A DNA stretch of 5,105 nucleotides, taken from NCBI GenBank assembly GCA_900555915.1, contig USNC01000127.1:1-5105 (forward strand), in the 5' to 3' direction. The stretch comes from an uncultured Porphyromonadaceae bacterium. Its GTDB lineage: Bacteria; Bacteroidota; Bacteroidia; Bacteroidales; Muribaculaceae. Positions 1 through 5,105 of the stretch are shown here, piece by piece. Made by a program: the position numbers and the translations under genes. The first letter of the stretch is position 1. Every line of letters starts with the position of its first letter. The notes below the pieces were generated by a model. The model saw only the letters and a list, made by a program, of their open reading frames with translations. It searched no databases and was not told the origin of the DNA.

Positions 1-47
1 CTACACGCGTAAGATCGTCGGCAGCGTCAGATGTGTATAAGAGACAG
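1..47 (+). other. Nextera/Tn5 read-1 adapter with i5 index (sequencing artefact)
   Basis: Synthetic sequence, not genome. Positions 15-47 match the Nextera read-1 adapter, ending in the 19-base Tn5 mosaic end at 29-47 (AGATGTGTATAAGAGACAG). Positions 1-6 (CTACAC) are the 3' end of the P5 primer region. The 8 bases between (7-14, GCGTAAGA) sit exactly where the i5 sample index belongs and match the index I know as S517. Genomic sequence starts at 48. The partner adapter is at 5073-5105 in the opposite orientation, so the two mosaic ends form a false 19-bp terminal inverted repeat. Confidence 0.98.
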
Positions 48-283
48 GTATAGGCCCAGCCGTCGCCCATTTTGCCTGTCTGGGGGGTCCAGAAGTTCAT
101 GCCCCATGGCAGCGCCACGGCCGGATAGGTGTTGCCCGTGGAAAGCGAATGTTTCGACTGGGTGCCGACAAGGGTGCTGACATACGTTGACGGTGTGATG
201 TCGGCCATGGCCGCCCCGTATCCGGATATAGCCATGCACGAAAGTGCCGCCCCGTAAAAAAGTCGTTTGATATTGATGTTCAT
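48..283 (-). CDS. GH92 family alpha-mannosidase, N-terminal fragment
   Basis: First 78 codons plus two bases of a secreted glycoside hydrolase family 92 enzyme. Family members are calcium-dependent exo-alpha-mannosidases (often alpha-1,2, also alpha-1,3/1,4/1,6) that trim mannose from yeast mannan or N-glycans. The ATG is at 283-281. Residues 1-27 form a signal peptide (basic start with K6 R7, hydrophobic core, A-M-A before D28); a lipoprotein Cys at C16 is less likely because the hydrophobic stretch before it is short. The mature start has the GH92 N-domain signature: Y34-V-S-T-L-V-G-T-Q, G50-N-T-Y-P-A, L58-P-W-G-M-N-F-W and G73-D-G-W-A-Y. The reading frame runs directly into the adapter, so several hundred residues, including the catalytic domain, are absent. 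It has no stop codon and would be missed by callers needing a complete ORF. It is divergent from the GH76 gene, which fits a shared mannan role. I recognise the family from motifs; linkage specificity cannot be read from this part. Confidence 0.88.
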
Positions 284-311
284 AAAATCGAATTAGGTTT
301 TGGTTTTTTTG

Positions 312-319
312 TAAAATTA
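312..319 (-). promoter_or_regulatory. Possible -7 element for the GH92 gene
   Basis: On the minus strand these bases read TAATTTTA, a 7-of-8 match to the Bacteroidetes sigma-ABfr -7 consensus TAnnTTTG. It lies 28 bases before the GH92 ATG, which would give a short leader. I see no TTTG at the usual -33 distance upstream, so this is weak. A small ACTCA/TGAGT dyad (319-323 and 331-335) abuts it. Confidence 0.2.
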
Positions 320-356
320 CTCATTTTTAGTGAGTGGCGATGTCTATTTCCCTGCA

Positions 357-390
357 AAAACTGTATGCAGACTCTTTTTCATACAGTTTT
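357..390. repeat. 11-bp perfect inverted repeat in the divergent promoter region (operator candidate)
   Basis: Left arm AAAACTGTATG (357-367) and right arm CATACAGTTTT (380-390) are perfect reverse complements separated by 12 bases. The centre lies about midway between the two divergent start codons (281-283 and 471). Arm spacing of 23 bases, or about two helical turns, suits a dimeric DNA-binding regulator controlling both genes. It could instead fold as an RNA hairpin, since it is flanked by A and T runs on both strands, but the stem has only 3 GC pairs of 11 and so is a poor terminator. The function is inference. Confidence 0.55.
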
Positions 391-434
391 GGCATCTGTG
401 ACCAACGGTAATTGCAAAAAAACAGTTTACTTTG
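388..434 (+). promoter_or_regulatory. Candidate promoter for the GH76 / GtaA-like unit
   Basis: Two imperfect Bacteroidetes-type solutions exist. (a) TTTG at 388-391, a 17-base spacer, then TAATTG at 409-414, which lacks the full TTTG tail of the -7 consensus TAnnTTTG. (b) TTACTTTG at 427-434, a 7-of-8 match to the -7 consensus but with no TTTG at the -33 distance. In (a) the TTTG overlaps the right arm of the inverted repeat at 380-390, so a protein bound there would affect polymerase access. Only transcript start mapping can separate these. Confidence 0.25.
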
Positions 435-451
435 CGATACAAAACTTCAGA

Positions 452-469
452 ACTGACTAAACTGACTAA
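452..469 (+). repeat. Tandem 9-bp direct repeat in the GH76 leader
   Basis: ACTGACTAA occurs twice with no gap (452-460 and 461-469), ending one base before the ATG at 471. It fills the position where a ribosome binding site would lie. There is no Shine-Dalgarno-like purine run, as is usual in Bacteroidetes, where A/T-rich leaders drive initiation. Copy-number change here would alter leader length in 9-base steps. Confidence 0.7.
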
Positions 470-470
470 A

Positions 471-1793
471 ATGAAAAATCCAATCTTGACAGGAATTGTC
501 CTTTCGCTGGCGATTGCCGGCGGTTGCACCGCCTCTAAGCACGCGGCATCAGATGAACTGGCTTCCACCTGGGAGGCTTACGATTCGTTCAATCGCGTAT
601 ATCTCGACTCTGCAAAGTACATATATAAGAACACCAACCGCGACTCCGTGGCCACCGACCGATGGAATGGCGCGGCCGCCATCTGGTGTCAGCCGATGTA
701 TGTGGACATGGCGATGAACGCCTCTGCTCTTGCTGAAAAATACGGCGACAAGGAAAAAGCCGGGGAATACCGTGAACTCGCAAGAAAACTGCTGGATGGA
801 AATATAAAGCAGTATTCGGACTTCGATTTCGACAACTCCAACACTAATACCGGCTGGTTCATTTATGACGACATACAGTGGTGGACAATCACGCTCGCAA
901 GGGCCGCCGAATTCTTCAAGGATGACAGATACCGCGACCTGGCGGAGAAGAGTTTCGCGCGCGTGTGGTATGGCTCGCCTGAAGTAGGCGACACCGGATC
1001 ATATGCGGATCCCTCGAAAAATCTGGGAGGCGGCATGTTCTGGCAATGGCAACCTCTCGAGAATCCGAATCCGAACGGAGCTGGCGACGGGAAAATGTCG
1101 TGCATCAACTTCCCGACTGTGGTGGCGGCAATGCTGCTCCACTCACTCGCTCCCGAGGACAGGATCGCGGATGCCGATCCCGAGACCTGGACCAATGCTT
1201 ATGGCGACTTCAAGCGCCCCGGATATGAAACCGGACAGCGCTATCTCGACATGGCGAAGGAAATCTACGACTGGAGTGTGGTGAATCTTGCCGACAGCGT
1301 GACTGGAATGATACACGACAACCGCCATGGCGAAAATGCGGGCGGACACCCCCTCATTTACAATCAGGGCACATTCATCGGCGCTTCTATGCTTCTGTAT
1401 AAGGCTACAGGCGATAAGCGCTATCTTGACCTCGCCCGCAAAGGCGCGGACTATTCCATCGATGTCATGTCGGCCGAACACGGATTGCTCCCCTGGGCTC
1501 ACAATCCTGAAAGACCATACGATCAGGGAAGTATGGAGCAGGGTGTATATCCGGCCATATGGGCGCAGTATATGCGGATGCTTGCCGACGAGGTGAAGGA
1601 TTCTGATAAATACACGTCGTTCATAACGAAAAATATTGAGGAAGGATGGAAAAACAGGGATCTTAAATCAGGCATCTGCGACGGTGAGGCCTGGAATCCG
1701 ACCCCGGCAGACACTATCATAGGAAGTTATGCCGCATCTTCCACTCCTGCGTTGATGCTTCTCTTTCCTCCGCAAAATAACAATTCAAAATAA
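471..1793 (+). CDS. GH76 family endo-alpha-1,6-mannanase-type lipoprotein
   Basis: A 440-residue glycoside hydrolase family 76 protein. The family hydrolyses alpha-1,6-mannan backbones with a retaining mechanism on an (alpha/alpha)6 barrel. The adjacent Asp pair D133-D134 in Y-D-D-I-Q-W-W matches the known GH76 nucleophile and acid/base pair. Supporting motifs are G186-G-G-M-F-W (glycine-rich loop with aromatics), Y297-N-Q-G and the helix repeat K311-A-T-G-D-K-R-Y-L-D-L-A. The length is typical for a single-domain GH76. I chose the ATG at 471 because it begins a lipoprotein signal (M-K-N-P-I-L, hydrophobic core, A-G-G-C19); an in-frame TTG at 432 would add 13 residues ahead of the signal and is unlikely. 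After C19 the sequence is T-A-S-K-H, without the acidic run that exports Bacteroidetes lipoproteins to the surface, so a periplasmic location is more likely. The GtaA-like gene starts 33 bases downstream, apparently in the same operon. Family assignment is firm; the exact substrate is inferred. Confidence 0.9.
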   Translation: MKNPILTGIVLSLAIAGGCTASKHAASDELASTWEAYDSFNRVYLDSAKYIYKNTNRDSVATDRWNGAAAIWCQPMYVDMAMNASALAEKYGDKEKAGEYRELARKLLDGNIKQYSDFDFDNSNTNTGWFIYDDIQWWTITLARAAEFFKDDRYRDLAEKSFARVWYGSPEVGDTGSYADPSKNLGGGMFWQWQPLENPNPNGAGDGKMSCINFPTVVAAMLLHSLAPEDRIADADPETWTNAYGDFKRPGYETGQRYLDMAKEIYDWSVVNLADSVTGMIHDNRHGENAGGHPLIYNQGTFIGASMLLYKATGDKRYLDLARKGADYSIDVMSAEHGLLPWAHNPERPYDQGSMEQGVYPAIWAQYMRMLADEVKDSDKYTSFITKNIEEGWKNRDLKSGICDGEAWNPTPADTIIGSYAASSTPALMLLFPPQNNNSK

Positions 1794-1826
1794 ACTACCT
1801 ATATTATAAAACGACCTCTATAAAAA

Positions 1827-4343
1827 ATGAAAAAAACGATCAATTGCCTGCTGGCCTGCTGCGCGTTTATGTCGGCGGGTGCTCAGACTGCAGAGTTCTT
1901 CAGTCCCTACAAGGACACTAATCTGAGGATGCCGTCAGTGCCTCTCGTGGTGTCGGATCCTTATTTCTCGATATGGTCGCCCTACGACAAACTCACCGAC
2001 GGAAGCCCCGCACACTGGAGCGCCGCGGAAAAACCAATTGAAGGGCTTCTGCGCGTAGACGGAACCACATATCGCTTCATGGGTACGAAAAACACTGTCT
2101 TCGTCCCCGTTCTCCCGATGGGTGTGGAGCAAGCATGGGACGCGACTTATACCCGCACCAATCCCGGAAAGGGTTGGCAGAATCCCGATTTCAACGATTC
2201 TTCATGGAGCAAGGGTAAAGGGGCTTTCGGCTCGCAGGGCAACAGCGGTGTGCACACCGACTGGAGCGAGGAGAACAGCGACCTTTACGTAAGAAGGGCG
2301 TTTGACCTTACGCCGGAAGATCTTGTCGGCGATCTCTATATCGTATATTCCCACGACGATAACTTCGACCTCTTTGTCAATGGCACCAAAGTGGCACAGG
2401 GACCCGCTGAACTCAAGGAGGGTACCAGACTCGAACTGACCGACGATATCAGAAAGCTGCTCCATCCCGGAAAGAATGTAATCGCTTCATATTGCCATAA
2501 CAATGGCGGCGGAGCGCTTACCGACTTCGGTATATTCCGCAACATCGGCATTGAGAACGAGGGCATGCCTCTTGCGGTGCAGAACGATGTCGATGTGCTC
2601 GCTACGTCTACTTACTATTCGTTCACTTGCGGCCCCGTAGATCTTGAACTCGTATTCACCGCCCCGATGATCATTGACGACTACGATCTCCTGTCGTCTC
2701 CAATCAACTATATTTCGTATCAGGTCACTTCCAATGATGCGAAAGATCACGACGTGCAGCTTCTCCTTACTGCCTCGCCCAAAATTGCCCAGAACCAGTA
2801 CAATCAGCCCACCCGATCCTCTTTGATCGAGGAAAACGGTGTCAGATATCTGCAGACCGGCACTGTCGAACAGCCCATCCTTGCAAAGACCGGCGACCAT
2901 ATCTGTATCGACTGGGGATACTTTTATCTTGCGGGCATAAATGGAAATGTGGCTTTGAGTTCAGATGCGCAGATCAAGCAGACATTCATGGAAAGCGGAA
3001 AGCTGCCTCAGTCAGAGACCGAGGTCGTTTCAGAAAATGCCAACGACCAGCCTCTGCTCGCATATGTACATGACTTCGGAAAGATCCGCGGCGCCCGCAG
3101 CTACACTCTGGTAGGATATGATGAGATATATGATATCGAATATTTCTACAAGCGCTACAAGGCTTACTGGGCGCACAATGGAAACGTGTCGATCTTCGAT
3201 ATGTTCAGGCGTCTCGACAGCTCATATTCCTCTGTGATGAAGAGATGCCGTGAGATGGACCGCAGGATCTATGATGACGCATTTGCTGTAGGCGGCGACA
3301 AATATGCCGAACTGCTTTCAGGATCTTACCGCCATGTCATAGCGGCACATAAGTTGTTTCAGGATGAAGACGGCAATCTTCTCTTCTTCTCCAAGGAGAA
3401 TGACTCCAACGGATGTGTGAACACTGTCGACCTTACATATCCGGAGTCTCCCCTGTTTCTCATCTACAACCCGGAGCTGCAGAAAGCGATGATGACCTCT
3501 ATTCTTGACTATAGCAAGTCAGGACGCTGGAAAAAACCGTTCGCCGCGCATGATCTGGGACAGTATCCCCGCGCGAACGGACAGGTATACGGCGGCGACA
3601 TGCCTCTGGAGGAAGCCGGCAATATGCTTACCCTGATCGCGATGTGCTGCAAACTTGACGGCAATGTCGGATACGCACTCCCGTACTGGGATATCCTGAC
3701 CACTTGGACCGATTATCTCGTGGAAAATGGACAGGATCCCGAAAACCAGCTCTGCACTGATGACTTTGCCGGACATTGGGCGCACAATGCCAATCTTTCC
3801 ATCAAGGCCATCATGGGTATCGCGGGCTATGCGGAGATGGCCCTGCTGAAAGGTGACATCGCCACATATGAGAAATATAACAGCATAGCAAAGGAAATGG
3901 CGCAGAAATGGGAGGCGGCGGCTGTCGAAGGAACTAAGAGCAACCGCCATTATCGCCTGGCATTCGACCGTGAGAACACCTGGAGCCAGAAATACAATAT
4001 CATCTGGGATAAGTTGTGGAATACCGGTATCTTCCCCAAGCAGGTCATTCCTACTGAAGTAAACTATTATCTGACCAGACAGAACAAATACGGTCTGCCT
4101 CTTGATAACCGCAAGGATTATACGAAGAGCGACTGGATCATGTGGACTGCAGCCCTCTCTCCCGACACGAAGACATTGATGAAATTCATCAATCCGCTCT
4201 ACGACTATGTGAACGAAACAGAAACCCGCGTTCCTCTCTCTGACTGGTACGACACCGTGACCGGACGCAAGACCGGCTTCATGGCCCGGTCCGTCATCGG
4301 AGGGCATTGGATGCCTGTCCTGGCCGACAAACTCTCCAGATAA
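1827..4343 (+). CDS. Secreted GtaA-like protein (DUF4964/DUF5127/DUF4965/DUF1793) with beta-sandwich insert
   Basis: An 838-residue exported protein of the 'glutaminase A' family, named after an Aspergillus glutaminase. Residues 1-19 are a signal peptide (A-G-A before Q20). Residues 30-98 form the DUF4964-type start (L33-R-M-P-S-V-P-L-V-V, D44-P-Y-F-S-I-W-S). Residues about 100-240 look like a galactose-binding-type beta-sandwich: W117 and F122-N-D-S-S-W, R156/R157 after L-Y-V, H176-D-D-N-F-D-L-F-V-N-G. Residues about 245-430 fit DUF5127, and 440-835 the six-hairpin DUF4965/DUF1793 part, with H575-D-L-G-Q-Y-P, P593-L-E-E-A-G-N-M and T644-D-D-F-A-G-H. It is longer than the roughly 690-residue fungal protein, mainly because of the insert. 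No frameshift is seen. The start ATG follows an A-rich stretch 33 bases after the GH76 stop. Glutaminase activity is not shown for this branch; the fold also occurs in glycosidases, and the GH76/GH92 context makes a glycan substrate possible. Family call is strong, function uncertain. Confidence 0.85.
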   Translation: MKKTINCLLACCAFMSAGAQTAEFFSPYKDTNLRMPSVPLVVSDPYFSIWSPYDKLTDGSPAHWSAAEKPIEGLLRVDGTTYRFMGTKNTVFVPVLPMGVEQAWDATYTRTNPGKGWQNPDFNDSSWSKGKGAFGSQGNSGVHTDWSEENSDLYVRRAFDLTPEDLVGDLYIVYSHDDNFDLFVNGTKVAQGPAELKEGTRLELTDDIRKLLHPGKNVIASYCHNNGGGALTDFGIFRNIGIENEGMPLAVQNDVDVLATSTYYSFTCGPVDLELVFTAPMIIDDYDLLSSPINYISYQVTSNDAKDHDVQLLLTASPKIAQNQYNQPTRSSLIEENGVRYLQTGTVEQPILAKTGDHICIDWGYFYLAGINGNVALSSDAQIKQTFMESGKLPQSETEVVSENANDQPLLAYVHDFGKIRGARSYTLVGYDEIYDIEYFYKRYKAYWAHNGNVSIFDMFRRLDSSYSSVMKRCREMDRRIYDDAFAVGGDKYAELLSGSYRHVIAAHKLFQDEDGNLLFFSKENDSNGCVNTVDLTYPESPLFLIYNPELQKAMMTSILDYSKSGRWKKPFAAHDLGQYPRANGQVYGGDMPLEEAGNMLTLIAMCCKLDGNVGYALPYWDILTTWTDYLVENGQDPENQLCTDDFAGHWAHNANLSIKAIMGIAGYAEMALLKGDIATYEKYNSIAKEMAQKWEAAAVEGTKSNRHYRLAFDRENTWSQKYNIIWDKLWNTGIFPKQVIPTEVNYYLTRQNKYGLPLDNRKDYTKSDWIMWTAALSPDTKTLMKFINPLYDYVNETETRVPLSDWYDTVTGRKTGFMARSVIGGHWMPVLADKLSR

Positions 4344-4368
4344 TTAACCGCAGGTCAATACCGGGATT

Positions 4369-4406
4369 AAGCCGGGCAATAAGCATTCGCTTACTGCCCG
4401 GCTTTT
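4369..4406 (+). terminator. Rho-independent terminator after the GtaA-like gene
   Basis: Left arm 4369-4384 (AAGCCGGGCAATAAGC) pairs with 4389-4404 around an ATTC loop, giving a 16-bp stem with a single A-C mismatch, and is followed by TT, making a TTTT run at 4403-4406. It begins 26 bases after the stop codon. On the minus strand the hairpin is followed only by TTAAT, so it may also stop the convergent aquaporin transcript, but less well. An outer 6-bp pairing (CCGGGA 4361-4366 with TCCCGG 4415-4420) can enclose it. Confidence 0.85.
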
Positions 4407-4440
4407 GTCAATTGTCCCGGGGTCTGATTCCGGCTGAATG

Positions 4441-5072
4441 TCAGGCTTCGGACGATTCGCATTTTCTGCCGCAGTTTACGGCGATGCGATAGAGAAGCAC
4501 GGCGAGGGCAGCCCCTGCGAGCGGGCCTACAACCATGATCCAGAAGTCGCCCCATGCGTCTGGCGAGAAAAGGGCGGGGCCGAAGCTGCGCGCCGGATTC
4601 ACGGAGCAGTTGTCTACTGGGATGCCGACGATGTTGACAAGTCCGAGAGCCAGACCGATGGCCAGACCGGCGAAGTTGCCGAAACCTTTCTTCTCATCGG
4701 TAGCCGCCAGAATCACGAACACGAAGAACATAGTGAGCAGAATCTCGGCGAGAACCGCCATGCCGCTGGTGGCTCCCGGCTGCAGCACGTTGGTGGCGAG
4801 ATTGTTGGCGCCCGTGACGCCGCCGAAGTTGAAGTCAATCCCCGTCTTGGTGAGCCAGAAGAGGAAAGCGCCGCCAAGCGCCGCGCCGGCAAGCTGGGCT
4901 ATCACATAGCCCACGAAATCCTTGCCGCTCATCTTGCCGCTGATCAGCATCGCAAACGACACCGCAGGGTTGACGTGGCAGCCGGATACGTTGCCGATTG
5001 CATAACACAGACACACGAGCACGAGCCCGAAACAGAGTCCGATTCCAAGTCCGCCTATCGACGGGCCTGCCA
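4441..5072 (-). CDS. aqpZ: Aquaporin Z-type MIP family channel, missing its N-terminus
   Basis: An inner-membrane water channel of the MIP family. About 210 residues remain; counting the junction codon at 5073-5071 as residue 1, both pore half-helix motifs are present: N35-P-A (in G-C-H-V-N-P-A-V) and N159-P-A-R (in N-C-S-V-N-P-A-R-S). Several hydrophobic membrane segments surround them (for example 52-74, 105-123, 134-152, 176-197). Compared with E. coli AqpZ, the selectivity-filter positions are F15 (F43), N147 (H174), C156 (T183) and R162 (R189). Phe and Arg favour a narrow water pore rather than a glycerol channel, but Asn for His is unusual. By the same alignment about 26-28 residues, most of the first membrane helix, are lost at the contig end. 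The apparent GTG start at 5073-5071 uses one adapter base and is not the real start. The gene ends in TGA at 4443-4441, convergent with the GtaA-like gene and 97 bases from it, so it is a separate unit. The cytosolic tail is Cys- and Arg/Lys-containing. Confidence 0.92.
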
Positions 5073-5105
5073 CTGTCTCTTATACACATCTCCGAGCCCA
5101 CGAGA
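5073..5105 (-). other. Nextera/Tn5 read-2 adapter (sequencing artefact)
   Basis: The sequence is the reverse complement of the Nextera read-2 adapter. It begins with the inverted 19-base mosaic end (CTGTCTCTTATACACATCT, 5073-5091), continues with CCGAGCCCACGAGA and stops one base short of the full adapter. It replaces the start of the aquaporin gene. Together with 1-47 it gives the P5-to-P7 arrangement expected of a tagmented library molecule. Confidence 0.98.

Noticed and set aside
357..390. Inverted repeat read as a rho-independent terminator
   Set aside because: The stem is AT-rich (3 GC pairs of 11) with a 12-base loop and lies between divergent starts, where no transcript needs to end.
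432..470. Upstream TTG start adding 13 residues to the GH76 protein
   Set aside because: It would put M-R-Y-K-T-S-E-L-T-K-L-T-K ahead of a good lipoprotein signal peptide; the ATG at 471 gives a normal signal.
2487..2900. 137-residue minus-strand frame within the GtaA-like gene
   Set aside because: It is a shadow frame of an intact coding sequence and shows no domain motifs or start context.
3519..4307. 262-residue open frame antisense to the GtaA-like gene
   Set aside because: It overlaps a clearly coding plus-strand gene throughout, has no recognisable domain and no leader, and long antisense frames are expected from codon bias in such genes.
4344..4440. Possible small RNA or small protein between the convergent genes
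   Set aside because: The 97-base gap is fully accounted for by the terminator hairpin and a short outer stem; no promoter-like or coding signal is visible.
1..5105. 19-bp terminal inverted repeats suggesting a Tn5/IS50-like transposon or composite element
   Set aside because: The repeats are the synthetic mosaic ends of Nextera adapters, continuous with index and primer sequence, and no transposase gene lies between them.

Overview
The window is a 5,025-base genomic insert (48-5072) flanked on both sides by untrimmed Illumina Nextera (Tn5 tagmentation) adapter sequence. The left flank even retains an i5 index. It is therefore a whole short contig or library molecule, not a cut from a chromosome, and both outermost genes are truncated by the library ends. 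The organism looks like a gut-type Bacteroidales. The evidence is a Bacteroidetes-style carbohydrate enzyme locus (GH92, GH76 and a GtaA/DUF4965 protein, all exported), AT-rich leaders with no Shine-Dalgarno sequence, and moderate GC. A Muribaculaceae- or Bacteroides-like source is plausible, but I cannot assign a genus from the sequence alone.

Layout from left to right: adapter (1-47). Then the N-terminus of a secreted GH92 alpha-mannosidase on the minus strand (48-283, rest missing). Then a 187-base divergent intergenic region (284-470) with an 11-bp perfect inverted repeat, weak promoter-like elements and a tandem 9-bp repeat directly before the next start. Then a two-gene plus-strand unit 33 bases apart: a GH76 endo-alpha-1,6-mannanase-type lipoprotein (471-1793) and an 838-residue secreted 'glutaminase A'-family protein with a beta-sandwich insertion (1827-4343). 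A strong hairpin terminator follows (4369-4406). Last comes a convergent aquaporin Z-type channel on the minus strand (4441-5072, N-terminus missing) and then adapter (5073-5105).

The GH76 and GH92 families together are the core pair used by gut Bacteroidetes to degrade alpha-mannan: GH76 cleaves the alpha-1,6 backbone and GH92 trims alpha-linked mannose side chains. The GtaA-like protein sits in the same transcription unit as GH76. Its family name (glutaminase) comes from a fungal enzyme, and its six-hairpin fold is shared with many glycosidases, so its true substrate here is open. No SusC/SusD pair or regulator is visible, but the contig ends inside GH92, so they could lie just outside. The aquaporin is convergent, separated by the terminator, and probably unrelated in function.

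I see no CRISPR array, tRNA, rRNA, insertion sequence or phage gene. The most unusual biological points are the beta-sandwich insert and a duplicated W-A-H-N-x-N-x-S-I motif in the GtaA-like protein, the dyad in the divergent promoter region, and an Asn in place of the usual His in the aquaporin selectivity filter. The clearest technical point is the adapter contamination and the false peptides it creates.
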